Origin: Larix kaempferi
Taxonomy: Eukaryota; Streptophyta; Pinopsida; Pinales; Pinaceae
Reading direction: 5' to 3'
DNA: 64,000 nucleotides
Assembly: GCA_027924585.1 (NCBI GenBank)
Contig: BSBM01000007.1
Coordinates: forward strand, 14,680,001 to 14,744,000
The notes beneath the pieces were generated by a model. It was not told the DNA's origin, did not search any database, and saw only the letters and a program-made list of their open reading frames with translations. Below are positions 21,701-33,149 of the stretch, one piece after another. The translations under genes were made by a program, and so were the position numbers. Within the stretch, counting starts at the first letter, position 1, and each line of letters starts with the position of its first letter.

Positions 21701-22633
21701 TAACTGCTAATGGTGAGTAGTGTATTACCTTACCAGGATTTTTTATCACATCATCTCCAGACATGCAGAGCAGGGTATTAACCACAGAGCTATGCTCTGG
21801 TTAGCTGGCTTCCCCAGCAGCGTTTCCACTGAGAGCTTGTCCTCAGCTCCTCTACCATCGAATCCAGAAAATAATGAAGAAGTGAAATCGTTGTAGGGTT
21901 TCAAACAGTTTTGTCTCCCCTGTCGATGTGGAATCCACTACCAGCATTGTCACATGCACAGCATTAAACCATCCGGCTACCATCCACTAAATTAGATTTA
22001 TACCCATTTCTCCATAGTTTTGGAATTGTCCTGATTGCACTTAACTTTGCCCTTTTTCTTTGCTAGCATTCATTTGAGGGGGTCGAGACTTAGGGATCAA
22101 CCATTCCCATTGTTTTAATTACAGTATTTCTTTCAAGACCTTAGCTTAGTGTGTTACCCTTATGTTCCCAAGGTATCCTTCATTCACACTCAAGGCACAA
22201 GTTTAAAGTGATCTCCCTAAGTACCTGCACAAGAACAGTTTTTAAGAATTTAGCTCTTAAGAGAGCTAAGTAAGACCAGGTTTCCATGCCATCCTACCTT
22301 CCAAGGGGGTAAGAGTGAAAACAAAGGTAATACCTAAAATCAATATATTCTAGAGGTGGTAAATTTGAGCTAAGCAGTAATGTTCATGATTGTTCGCATC
22401 AAACAAATACTTCATTTAAACTGAAATGGTGGTAGCAAAGTTAAATAGAATTACGATATCTCATGAAAAGGTTAAACTTGGGACAAGCAACATTTATAAG
22501 AACATCACTTCAAACCCATGCTAATCTAGTAAATAATTACAATGTTACTGAGGTCTTGCCACTCAGGTCCTAAAGTCTTTCTCTTTACTAGACTCACCGA
22601 TTTTTATTTTTTTTGGATTTAAGAGACATTACA
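18740..22633 (+). repeat. Element D 5' LTR (3,894 bp)
   Basis: Starts TGTAAT and ends ATTACA, with the primer site two bases later. The part from about 19612 matches 32036-33149 plus 46044-47293 along its length. The 3' copy lacks about 660 bases corresponding to about 20203-20862. Short open frames here (for example minus 21463-21675) are not kept in the other LTR and are taken as chance. Confidence 0.9.
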
Positions 22634-22635
22634 AA

Positions 22636-22649
22636 TGGTATCAGAGCCC
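22636..22649 (+). promoter_or_regulatory. Element D primer binding site
   Basis: TGGTATCAGAGCCC, two bases after the LTR end, complements the 3' end of initiator methionine tRNA, the usual minus-strand primer of plant LTR retrotransposons. Confidence 0.85.
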
Positions 22650-22764
22650 AGATTCGGAAACTTGAGGCCTATGAGCCTACACTACCGGTGCAACTTTTAA
22701 AAACTAATAAAATCTTGTTTTTATTTGCACATTGTAAAACTGTTTTAGGAAAAAACAAGCAAAC

Positions 22765-22925
22765 ATGAATGCTGAGAGAGAAGATAGTCAGCATGGAAAT
22801 ATGAATTCAATACCCAGAGAGCAGGAAATAGTGATTGAGCTAAATGATAGCTTAGGAGCAAACAAAGCCACTGACCTACTGAAAACAGTGCAAAGCCTAC
22901 AGGCAAAATTTAGTAGTTTCAAGGA
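22765..22925 (+). pseudogene. Element D gag, N-terminal fragment
   Basis: ATG at 22765 opens a frame of about 54 codons, with MNAEREDSQHGN, then EIVIELNDSLGANKATDLLK and LQAKFSSFKDV. This charged helical segment suits a Gag start about 120 bases after the primer site. The frame is cut by the 5' LTR of element E at 22926. The remaining D gag and protease are absent up to 29379. Confidence 0.55.
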
Positions 22926-24544
22926 TGTAATGTCCCCATTTTGACCCCCTTTGTATTAAATCGTAAATGATGTAAATATTGTAATTTAATTATGGTGAGG
23001 AGCTCAAGGCCAAGGCCCCACCATTGATTTAGCGTTGATGTATCGGCAATTAAAGGAATAGATGCCTATGGTTCTTGTGTTAGATAGGCACAACGTAAAT
23101 AAGACATCATGTAAATACGAATTTTAATGAAAAACCCACAACTGGCTATGCTATGCAACAAAGAGATGGGGGCATGATCCTACAAGGAATAGGGAGGGAA
23201 ATTATTCAAACCCTTGAGCCAATGGTGTTGATCCATGTGTCAATGAGAAAACCCATAAACCACCAACTACCCATTTTGGGTTATGGACCCAATCATTTAA
23301 TTCTTCCAAGATTTGGTTGAGGCAATTAATGCCTTGGGAATGAAGAGGTATGGCAACCAATTTCGTGCATGGGCAAGCCATCAACCTGGAAAATCGTGTT
23401 TTGTCTCCTTGGGAAAGAAAACACCCACGAAATGGTGCCCAAAGCCATTATGAACCAACAGTCTTTCTTCTCTCACGCAGTTTTGAGCTAGTTGGGTCTT
23501 TCCCTACACATTTTCATCCATTTTTCCTGCAATTTCCATGCCTGGGAGCTCGTTTTTGCATTATACAACAACTGGGAGAGAAGGGCCACAATTTGGGACT
23601 GTTATGGAGGCCGTGTTTGCCCCATAATGTCCATGAATGTTTTTCTAAAAACGGAATTGGCTTCCCAGGGTTGTTCCCCATCTTCCAGTTTCATTTTTGT
23701 GTTGCCCACGTTTTTCTGAAGCTAATGAAAACCCCATCTTTGGGCATCTCACTGTAAAAACGTTTTATCATGACCAATAAGTGTAGTTCTGCTGTTATGT
23801 GCATCCCAGTTTTGTTTTGAACCTGTGAGCAAGAAACTTGGAGTGGTAGTGGACAGAATTGGCTTGATAAACCTAGTGAAGGGAGTAACCTCTCAAGAAG
23901 ATCAAGAGGGCTTTGGCTACTTTTCTATGCACACCCTAAGAGCACTAGAAAGGAAGGTATGGCTTGAGGGACTGTGTGGCAGTGAAGAGAATACTTCCTT
24001 TTGTTGGGTGTGTAGGCATTGTGGGTGCCAAGCTGAATAGATCTGAGAGGGGTATCCATAGCTCTGTGGTTGAGCTCACTAGCTTAGCAATTCTTCCTTG
24101 CCATTTCCTAACAGCCTGATAAACCCAATTGTAGATTGGCTTGGCTCATCTTGGTGTATGCTTGGCTATGTGTGAGTCTGCTGTTCCCTGATTCCTTGTA
24201 GAGATCTTGCCCAGCTCGGGGGTGGCAGTGTATTAAGATATTGACGAGCACAACGGGCCTATGGTTGGGTGGAATGTTGCAGTTGCATAGCCAGTTGCTT
24301 GGGAGTATTTTTTTATAAGATAAGTATTCTCCTGTGTTAATCTTGAAATTGTTATTTGATGAATATTTGAATGAATGATGGATGTGTTAAATGAATTTAC
24401 TTCCGCTGTGCTTTCAAATGTTTATGCATTTCCATATGTTCTTTTAATTATATGAATGCTTGGTTAAAATTTTATGGGGCTAGATGCTCGGTTTTAGCAC
24501 CACGTCCTCTCCATCATGCTGGTATGATGGGAGGGGACGTTACA
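22926..24544 (+). repeat. Element E 5' LTR (1,619 bp)
   Basis: Starts TGTAATGTCCCC and ends GGGGACGTTACA, a near-perfect 12-bp terminal inverted repeat. It matches the minus-strand LTR at 60479-61865, for example GGTGAGGAGCTCAAGGCCAA and ATTCAAACCCTTGAGCCAAT. The open frames at 23350-24040 lie inside the LTR and are not conserved in the other copy. Confidence 0.85.
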
Positions 24545-24547
24545 TTT

Positions 24548-24559
24548 TGGTATCATAGC
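24548..24559 (+). promoter_or_regulatory. Element E primer-binding-site-like motif
   Basis: TGGTATCATAGC follows the LTR end by three bases. It differs from the Met-tRNA site TGGTATCAGAGC by one base. Confidence 0.6.
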
Positions 24560-24824
24560 TACTGGTTGCAGCATTGGGCCTCTATGGGCCAAATCCAATC
24601 ACAACCACTTGGGAAGGTTCCTTCCTAATCACCACAAATAGTAGCATAGGGCCTAAACTGGCTAAGTTGGATAGATTACAGAGGTAAGATCACCTCTTGC
24701 TGAGCAGCAGTCATCACTGAAAGAAGGGAAGATTTCAAAAAATTTCTTAAAAGTTTTTTGGAAATTTTTGTTTAAGTCTGTTTCAGGAAGAGTTCGGGAA
24801 ATCGTTCCAAAATTTGCAGAAGAG

Positions 24825-25475
24825 TTACGCGAACCGCCCCGAAATTGCGAAAGGAATTCTCTTCCGAAATTGCGGAAGGAATTCTCTTCCGAAATTTGCG
24901 GAAGGAATTCTCTTCCAAAACTGCGGAAGGATTCCGCGAGTTGTTCCGCAACACGGAAGAATTCGGCGAACTATTTCGAAACAGTGGAAATTTTTTCTAA
25001 GTGTTCGGTGTCGAAAGGAAATTTTTGTAAGGAATTCTCTTCCGAAATTGCAGAAGGAATTAACTTCCGAAATTGCGGAAGGAATTCTCTTCTGAAATTT
25101 GCGGAAGAAATTCCAGAATGTCTTTCGAAATTGCGGAAGAGTTCCGCGAACCGTTCCACAATTGCGGAAGAGTTCCACGAACCGTTCCACAACTGTGGAA
25201 GGATTCCGCGAATGGCTCCACAACTGTGGGAGCATTCTCCGTTTCGTTTTGAAACTGCGGAAGGATTCCACGAATGGCTCTGCAACTGCGGGAGCATTCG
25301 GCGAATCATTCCGAAACTACGCAAGGATTCCGCGAATGGCTCCACAACTGCGGGAGCATTCACCGAATCGTTCTGAAACTGCGGAAGGATTCTGTGAATG
25401 GCTCCGCAACTGCGGAAGCATTCGCCGAATCGCTCCGCAACTGTGGAAGCATTCGACGAATTGCTCCGCAAGGGG
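24825..25475. repeat. GCGGAA tandem array in element E leader
   Basis: The first part repeats TTGCGGAAGGAATTCTCTTC at about 25-bp spacing. The later part has a strict 62-bp period, with AAGGATTC at 25199, 25261, 25323 and 25385. Units contain small hairpins such as GCGGAAGGATTCCGC. It lies between the primer site and gag. Long frames are open on both strands here (202 codons plus, 166 minus) and overlap one another, so I read them as repeat by-products. Confidence 0.85.
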
Positions 25476-25730
25476 ACAAGCCCCCTTGACCCCCTTTTGT
25501 TTTTCCCCCTCGTATGTCGTTGATTGTGAAAAAAATTCTATGATCTGACAAATTGTCAATATGGCATTTTCCCATTTGCATGAAGGTAAGTTATGAATTC
25601 TGAGAATATAATTCAGCTAACAATTGTGTAGATAAACACATTCTTGCAGAATCACAGTACAGCAGGGCAGCACTCTAGATAATACAGTTGGAAAGTTTTG
25701 GATCTTGGTTGGGCCAAGAAAATAAACATC

Positions 25731-26833
25731 ATGAATGATGCACAGGATCCCTATGAACCTGAGACAGATGCCATGGGGGAAAAAATACATGTTGAAAATG
25801 CTGAAACATAATCTAATGGGAGAAGAAATCAAGAGACCCCTCTAGGTATTGCATCCACCATGAGAAGCCTAAGGGTGGAGTTGCAAAGTTGTAGAGAAGA
25901 TAATGAAAGGATGAGTAAAGCTCAGGAAGAAAAAAATCAGTTGAATGCAGCCATGCTACAGAGTTTGACAGACATCCAAAGGAAAATAAACTCTGGACAT
26001 CAGACATCAAATCCAGAAAGGGGTGGGAGTAGCTCTAGAAGGAATTCCCGTAAGAGGGCTAGTAGCTCAAGAAGAGTTTCTACAGACAGAACATATACTC
26101 CAGAAATCTCTTCTAATGAATCATCTGACTCTGAAGAATCCATTGAGGGTTCAAGTTCTTCATCTCATAGGAGCAAGAGGAAGAGGCACTACAAGAACAA
26201 TTCACATGGGGAATTTAAGAAGGCAAAACCTCCTACATTTGATGGAGAGGTAAAGTCTGGTCAAGAAGCTGAAGCTTGGCTTCTTGGGATGAGAAAATAT
26301 TTCCAAGTACAAGACTACTTGGGAAATATGAAGGAAGGGTAGCCATCTTCAACTTGAATGGAAGAGCATCTATATGGTGGGAACACATCAGGCAAGTAAA
26401 GAAGATCAATGAAAGGAATATTGTGTGGAAACAGTTCAAGAAATAATTCAAGCAGAAGTACCTCTCTGATAGGTACTATGATGATAAGATCAAAGAGTTC
26501 CATGAGCTAAGATTGGGACAATTTACCATGGAAGAATATGCAAACAAGTTCTTGGAGCTGCTGAGGTATGTCAAGTACATTCGAGATGATAAGGTGAAAA
26601 TTCAGCGTTTCCTAAGTGGACTGCCCCAGTCATATAAAGACAGAATTGAGTTCGATGAACCTCGAACTCTAGAGGAGGCCATAAGAAAGGCCAAGTATTG
26701 ATTTGATCAAAACAGAAGCAAACTAGAATTCCATAAGGCATGGAAGGATAAGAAAAATGAAAAGTTTAACCAAAGGAAGAAGGGGTTCACGCATCCTCAA
26801 TTCCGGAATCAGCAAAGGCAGCCATCACAGGTT
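25731..26833 (+). pseudogene. Element E Gag
   Basis: ATG at 25731 opens the likely start; a stop (TAA, 25809-25811) follows after 26 codons. Continuing in frame: a coiled-coil segment (MRSLRVELQSCREDNERMSK), a Ser/Arg-rich linker, then FDGEVKSGQEAEAWLLGMRKYF at the capsid domain start. A frameshift at about 26330, a stop at 26444-26446 and another at 26699-26701 break it. The capsid includes FTMEEYANKFLELLRYV and FLSGLPQSYKDRIEF, typical of the retrotransposon gag family. The product would form the virus-like particle. Confidence 0.85.
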
Positions 26834-27300
26834 GTGACTAAGCCAACTAGGATGATGGGAGACAAGCCAAGAGATCCAAAGGAGCCAAGAGAACCACTTC
26901 AATGTTGGGGTTTTGGAGGAGACCACATGCTTAGGAACTGTCCACATCGGAATGGGAATGCAAATCAAGTTCACAACATCCAAGGAGCTGGAACTGTGGG
27001 TCAAGTGGTGAGAGCAATCCCTAGAATCTATGCAGCACTAGACGACCACCAAGTAGATCATCAGTCAACTGTGGTTGAAGTTGAAGGTAAGATTGATAAG
27101 CAATCTGTTTCTATTTTGATTGATCCTGGATCTACTCACATTTATGTCACTCATAGAATTGTTGAGGTTTGTGCTTTCAAGAAATTAAAGCATAGTAAAT
27201 CCTGGTTAGTTCAACTAGCCACTGGAACCAAGAGAAATGTTAGTGAAATAGTAGAGAAATGTCCACTAGAGATGGATGGCTATTCACTCATGCAGATCTG
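26834..27300 (+). pseudogene. Element E nucleocapsid and protease
   Basis: The zinc knuckle at 26903-26941 reads C-WG-F-GGDH-MLRN-C. The second Cys of CX2CX4HX4C is Phe (TTT at 26912-26914), so zinc binding should fail. Then comes the protease with ILIDPGSTHIYVT (Asp codon about 27122) and the flap-like region to 27300. A frameshift at about 27260-27300 separates it from the RT frame. Confidence 0.8.
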
Positions 27301-28440
27301 AATATTTTTCCATTGGGTTCCTATGATATTCTCATTGGAATGGATTGGTTAGAAGCACATAGGGTTAAACTTGACTGCTACAATAAGACATTTGAATGCA
27401 TGGACGAAGAAGGAAACCCGAGGGTTGTAAAAGGCATTCCAAAGGTGACTTCTGTTAGACAAGTTTTAGCCATGCAGTTGAAGAAGTTCTGTAGAAAGGG
27501 ATGTCAATTGTATGCATCCCACATTTTAGACGCAACAGAGAATGAAACTCTTAAATTGGAAGACTATCGTGTATTGCAAGAATTCAGGGATGTTTTTCCT
27601 GATGAGATTCCAGGACTCCCTCCAAGGAGAGACATTGACTTTACAATTGAGCTTGTTCCAGGAGCGGCACCAATGTCTAAGACACCCTACAGAATGAGTA
27701 CACCGGAATTGCTAGAATTGAAAATGCAATTACAAGAGTTGCTAGAAAATAAATATATTAGGCCAAGTGTGTCCCCGTGGGGAGCACCTGTGCTATTTGT
27801 GAAAAAGAAAGATGGAACACTCAGGTTATGTATTGACTGTGGGCAGTTGAACAAAGTCACTGTGAAGAACAAATACCCATTGCACCGAATTGATGACCTT
27901 TTTTACCAAATGAGAGGAGCAAAGGTATTTTCAAAGATTGACTTGAGGTCTGGTTACCATCAGGTAAGAATCAAAGAAGAAGATATTCATAAGACAACCT
28001 TTAGAACGAGGTATGGACACTAGGAGTTTGTAGTGGTACCATTCGGTCTCACGAATGCACCAGCTACATTCATGTGTCTCATGAATAATGTTTTTAGCAA
28101 GTATTTGGACAAGTTTGTTCTTGTATTCCTAGACGACATTCTCATCTATTCTAAGAATGAAGAAGAACATGAAGAACATTTGAGAATGAAAATGCAATTA
28201 CTAAGGGAACATAAGCTGTATGCAAAGTTGATAAAATGTGACTTTTATAAAGATAGAATTCATTATTTGGGTCACATCATCTCTGACGAAGGAATATCTG
28301 TAGACCCTGAGAAGATTGAAGCCATTATGAATTGGCCAACTCCAAGGAATGTGACTGATGTGAGATCTTTTATGGGCCTTGCTGGTTACTACAGGAGGTT
28401 TATCTAAGGATTCTCCAAGGTTGCAAACCCGATCACTTCT
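27301..28440 (+). pseudogene. Element E reverse transcriptase
   Basis: The frame continues from the protease end ([20 protein letters not shown]) into RT. Visible motifs: [60 protein letters not shown], and the catalytic F-L-D-D (Asp codons 28132-28137). In the [11 protein letters not shown] motif Tyr-Arg is replaced by Cys-Gly. Stops at 28021-28023 (TAG) and 28405-28407 (TAA) interrupt it. The family is the plant Ty3/gypsy lineage with an F/YxDD palm. Confidence 0.9.
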
Positions 28441-29029
28441 TTGCAAAAGAAGGGGATAAAGTTTGAATGGTCACCAAGATGTGAGGAAAGTTTTCAACAA
28501 TTGAAAAATCTTCTTACAAGTGCACCAATTTTGAAGATTGCAGACCCGGAAAAAGACTTTGTGGTGTGTACCGATTCATGCAATCAAGGACTTGGAGGAG
28601 TTCTTATGCAAGACAACCACGTGATATGCTATGAGTCAAGAAAGTTGAAGGAGCATGAAAAGAACTATGCTACTCATGATATAGAACTTGCAGCCATAGT
28701 ACATGCTTTAAAGATGTGGAGGCATTACTTAATGGGAAGAAAATTTGAGTTAAGGACAGACCATTGTGGTTTGAAATACTTATTTGATCAGCCAACTTTA
28801 AATGCTAGGCAAGCTAGATGGTTGGAATTTTTGTGTGAATTTGATTTTGAAATCAAACACATAAAAGGGAAAGAAAACAAGGTGGCTGATGCACTCAGCA
28901 GGAAGGTACAGGAAATGCATGTGGCAGCGCTTAGTACTTGCCAACCAGATTTGAGGCAACAGATTGTTAACCATATTGTTGAGGATGAAGTGTACGTACA
29001 GATAAACGACAAATTGCAGCAACAAGACC
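28441..29029 (+). pseudogene. Element E RNase H
   Basis: The same frame as RT carries KIADPEKDFVVCTDSCNQGL (first Asp), YATHDIELAAIVHALKMWRH (Glu), LRTDHCGLKYLF (Asp) and KVADALSRK (last Asp region), the four acidic sites of the gypsy RNase H. A frameshift at about 29028 moves the integrase into the next frame. Confidence 0.9.
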
Positions 29030-29378
29030 TTGGAAGGTTATCATTTGGAGGAAGACGGACTTCTTACCTATAAAAATAGAGTCTATATTCCAAATGCGAC
29101 AGATTTGAGGAGGATTGTTATGGATGAAACCCATAAAGCTCCACACTCTGGTCACCCAGGATATCAGAAAATAATTGCTACAACAAGAAAATATTATTTC
29201 TGGCCAGGCATGAAAAAGGACATCGTTGAATACATTTCTAAGTGCATGGAATGTCAGCAGGTGAAGAGTGAACACCAACATCCAGCAGGTTTATTGCTTG
29301 CAATGCCAATTCCAGAATGGAAATGGGAAGTAATATCCATGGACTTTATTACAGGATTGCCAATGACTAAGAGACAAC
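29030..29378 (+). pseudogene. Element E integrase, N-terminal part
   Basis: Contains the HHCC zinc domain (HSGHPGYQK, then CMECQQVK) and the start of the catalytic core (WEVISMDFITGLP, first catalytic Asp). The core ends about ten codons later at TKRQHD. The following codons belong to the RT of element D ([18 protein letters not shown]). The second Asp and Glu of the DDE site are missing. Confidence 0.9.
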
Positions 29379-30950
29379 ATGATTGTCAAAGGGTTACCAC
29401 CCAAGAGAGACTTGGATTTCTCCATCGAACTAGTACCGGGATCGGAACTAGTCTCAAAGGCACCTTACTGCATGAGTACGCCTGAACTCGTTGAGCTGAA
29501 ACTTCAACTGCAAGAACTGATCAACAAAGGATATATCCTCCCTACTGTGTCCCCTTGGGGAGCACCTATTTTGTTCATAAAGAAGAAAGATGGAACGATG
29601 CGGATGTGCATCGACTACAGACAACTGAATAAACTAACAATTAAGAACCGATATCCTCTCCTGAGGATAGATGATTTGTTTGACCAAGTCGTAGGAGAAA
29701 AATTATTTTCCAAGATTGATTTGCGCTCTGGATATCACCAGGTTCAAAGTCGGGACGAATATATAAACAAAACTCCTTTTAGGACATGGTACGGTCACTA
29801 CGAATTTGTGGTGATTCCTTTCGGACTAACTAATGCACCTGCAAATTTTATGTGCATGATGAATAGTGTTTTTAGTAAGTACTTAGACAAGTTTGTACTT
29901 GTATTCATCGACGACATGCTCATCTATTCTAAAAACGAAGAAGAGCATAGGGAACACCTCAATATTGTACAACAGATTCTATGAGAACACCAACTCTATG
30001 CCAAGTTTAGAAAATGTGATTTTTATAGACCACAGATAAAATACCTTGGTCATATTATTTCTGGAAAAGAAATTTCTGTAGATCTAGAGAAAATTAAAGT
30101 CGTAGAAGAATGGCCTACACCAAAGAGTGTCACCGACATCAGATCCTTCCTAGGATTAGCAGGGTATTACAGGAAGTTCATAAAGAACTTCTCTAGGATA
30201 GCATGCCCTATGACATCACTGCAGAAAAAGGAAAGTAATTTTTTGTGGACAGCTAAATGTGAAGAGAGTTTCGAGAAACTCAAACAGCTTTTAACAACTT
30301 CCCCCATACTTAAAATTGCAGACCCAGAGGGAGATTTTGTGGTTTGTATTGACGCAAGTAAGGAAGGACTCAGGGGAGTCCTCCTACAAAATTAATTTGC
30401 AATTTGCTACGAATCACGCAAATTAAAAGAACACGAGAAAAATTACCCAACTCATGATCTCGAACTAGCTGCCATTATCCATGCACTAAAAATGTGAAGG
30501 CACTATTTAATGGGGAATAAATGTCTCCTTAAAACTGATAACATGAGTTTGAAATATCTATTCGACCAACCAGATTTGAATGCATGACATGCCAGATGGC
30601 TGGCCTTCCTTAGTGAATATAATTTTGAGCTGAAACATATCAAGGGAAAGGAAAATAAAATCGCAGATGCATTAAGTCGCATAATTCACTTAATATGTGA
30701 AGTAACAGTGAGCAAAACTAGTTCTGTTCTACATGATGAAATCAGGACAACAAACGAAAATGACCGTTTCTATAGAGAAATGCTTCAGAAAATACATGAG
30801 GATAGATTGTTCTCAAAATAGAAAGATTATAAAATTGATGAAACAGGACTACTATGGTCCAAGGACAAACTGTATGTACCGGAAAGTGAAAATATCAGAA
30901 CTGAAATATTAAATGAGTTCCATCAAAAACCATATTCTGGACACCTAGGA
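29379..30950 (+). pseudogene. Element D reverse transcriptase and RNase H
   Basis: One frame starting mid-protein shows [66 protein letters not shown] and F-I-D-D (about 29910-29915). Stops at 29982-29984 and later break it. RNase H from 30210 has VVCIDASKEGL, then the conserved YPTHDLELAAIIHALKM block (with stops) and KIADALSR. It is clearly related to, but well diverged from, element E pol. Confidence 0.9.
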
Positions 30951-32035
30951 TATAAAAAAAATGTTATCTGCTGTTAAGAAATATTATTTTTGGCCAAAGA
31001 TGAAAAATGACGTAGCCTTACACATTGCAAAATGCCAAGAATGACAACTGGTGAAGGCTGAACACCAGCATCCCGCAGGACTGCTGCAACCTTTTCCCAT
31101 CCCAAAATGGAAATGCGAAGTCATCAGCATGGAATTTATTACCGGACTACCGAAAATCAAGAAACCAAAAGACTCAATTATGGTGGTGGTAGACAAATTG
31201 TCTAAATCTGCTCATTTTATTCCAGTAAAATCTACACATAAGACTGTAGACATTGCTGGCATTTTCTTGAAGGAAATCTTTTGATTGCATAGGAAATCGA
31301 AGGCTATTATTTCTGACAGGGATACGAAGTTTACAAGCAATTTTTGCAGGTCATTATTTTATGGTTTGGAAACAAAATTACAATTCAACACTGCTTACCA
31401 TCCGCAAATGGATGGGCAGACGGAACGAATGAATCAAATACTAGAAGATATGCTCTGAATGTTTGTCATGAACAATCCTAAGCAGTGGGAAGAGTATTTG
31501 CATCTTGCAGAATTCGCATACAACAACGGGTGCCAAACCTCGGCTAGAATGAGCCGTTTTGAAATACTTTACGGTAGGAAATGCACGACACCGGTAACTT
31601 GGGATAGCCCGGTGGATCGGCTTATGTGCAGGCCGGATCTTTTAAAAGATTTAGAATAGTTAGTTGTCAAGATTCAGAAAAATTTGAAGGAGGCCCAAGA
31701 TAGGCAAAAAATTTATGCGGACAAAAAAAGAAAGGATAAAGAGTATCAGGTCGGAGAGCATGTCTATCTAAAGGTAAAAGCCAAAAGAAGCTCCTTGCGC
31801 TTAGGCAAGTGTGGGAAACTAGCTCCTAGGTTTTGTGGACCATTTGAGATCTTGGCCAAAAAAGGGTCGGTGGCATATGAACTGGAACGACCAACACATG
31901 TAAAAGTGCACAATGTTTTTCATATTTCCGTACTTAAAAAGTATGTTTACGATACTAAACATGTCATTGATTGGTCCTTGTTACAGGTAGAACCTGAAGG
32001 GGAATTTGTACCGGAGCCCCTTCATATTTTGGTAT
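30951..32035 (+). pseudogene. Element D integrase
   Basis: A frameshift at the A-run 30952-30962 leads into the integrase frame. The HHCC domain is partial. The core reads CEVISMEFITGLP, where the first catalytic Asp (usually MDF) is Glu. It then has ISDRDTKFTSNF with the second Asp, and PQMDGQTERMN with the catalytic Glu. Stops at 31282, 31456 and 31657 interrupt it. The C-terminal part has KLAPRFCGPFEIL and VKVHNVFHISVLKKYV, the GPF/Y module. It ends at about 32035, where truncated LTR sequence begins, so the polypurine tract is lost. Confidence 0.9.
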
Positions 32036-33149
32036 TTTTTCAGTCAGTTGGTTTGCAATAATTTACTTATAAGTATTTGCTTGTGTTTTCATTCTTATTT
32101 GATATTTATGAATTACAGTAACAGTAGGACAAATATTTCCGCAGGGAAATATGTCGGATCTAATACTAACATTTCTAATCAATAGATGTCAGATCTAATG
32201 TTGGTGTTCTTAACTAATAGATTTTTTATCTAATCTTGATGTTCTGAATTATTAAATTTCAGATCTGAGAATGACATTCCTGAACTAATAGATTTCAGAT
32301 CTAGGAATAAAGTTAATTTTTCTACTAGATGCATCATAAATCGTAGATCTAGAAAGTATATCAATGTATTATCTTTTTACTTATAATAAGGTGTTGTATC
32401 TAGAGATCTAAATCTGCTTTAGGTATAGTATCGAAGATTATTAGGGATCTTGCATAAATCTACTATTCCCATTTCTTTTTATTTATTGTATACTTTTATT
32501 CATGCATGTTTCATCCTCTTAAGATAACGTCATTGGAAAAAATAGCTTAGCCTCTGACGGATGGGTTTGTTTAAATTGTTAACAGAGAAAACTCCCAACA
32601 TCTTTATATAGGGAGAAAAAATCCCTAGACAACAGAAGTAAAATAAACACAGAAGAATAACTAAATCATTATAGGTTCAATCCATACATCTCTTCTAGGA
32701 CCCATAAAGGACTCTAAGTCCCCATTTATCAACTTGGGATCAATACACCACAAAACTTTGTCTAATACATTTAGAATGATGCCTAGTTTACATCAAAACA
32801 GCATAGACGCGATTAATTCCTTCCAAGCTGCTAGAATGGTAAGTAAATACCAAGATTTTAGCATTATTAACTCAAAACAAGTGCACAGTAGTTACCACAT
32901 TTACTACGCAGCATTAGAGCCTCAGACAACAACGTTTTCCCTTGTAGGGTTTTACAAGAAAAAAAAGGAAAACGATGTAGCCATTAATACTGAGGATTAT
33001 ACAAAACATGACGTACATTAAAATAACCATTGAAAACCTAAACGCAGCATTTAGCATCAGATTTCAAACCAGAATTGAAATGCCCAATAGCACTACCTAC
33101 GTAGAGGCTTGGGAGACAGCGTATGTCCTCCAGTCTAACCATTGGCGAA
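32036..33149 (+). repeat. Element D 3' LTR, left piece (5'-truncated)
   Basis: Matches the 5' LTR from about 19612. The first roughly 870 bases of the LTR and the end of the internal region are gone. About 660 bases present in the 5' LTR (about 20203-20862) are missing near 32630. It is interrupted by copia A at 33150; GCGAA at 33145-33149 is the target duplication. Confidence 0.9.

Larger units (their letters stand above)
22926..29378 (+). mobile_element. Element E: Ty3/gypsy inserted in element D gag, 3' part deleted
   Basis: 5' LTR 22926-24544, primer-site-like motif, a GCGGAA tandem array in the leader, then gag, protease, RT, RNase H and the first part of integrase. It ends abruptly in the integrase core at about 29379, where element D RT begins. 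No 3' LTR of E is present in the nest. One deletion removing the E 3' end and D gag-protease explains this. Confidence 0.75.

Noticed and set aside
22636-22649. TGGTATCAGAGC as part of a tRNA gene
   Set aside because: It is the primer site complementary to a tRNA 3' end; no cloverleaf surrounds it, here or at 33837 and 36634.
23350-24040. Plus-strand frames of up to 135 codons
   Set aside because: They lie inside the E LTR and are not kept in the other LTR copy at 60479-61865.
24768-25548. Long open frames in the GCGGAA array as proteins
   Set aside because: Several frames on both strands are open at once, as expected from a stop-poor repeat; they lie in the leader of element E.
29379-29485. 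Template-switch origin of the E-D junction
   Set aside because: Possible, but the nest needs only one deletion to lose the E 3' end and D gag-protease together, which is simpler; kept as an alternative to test.
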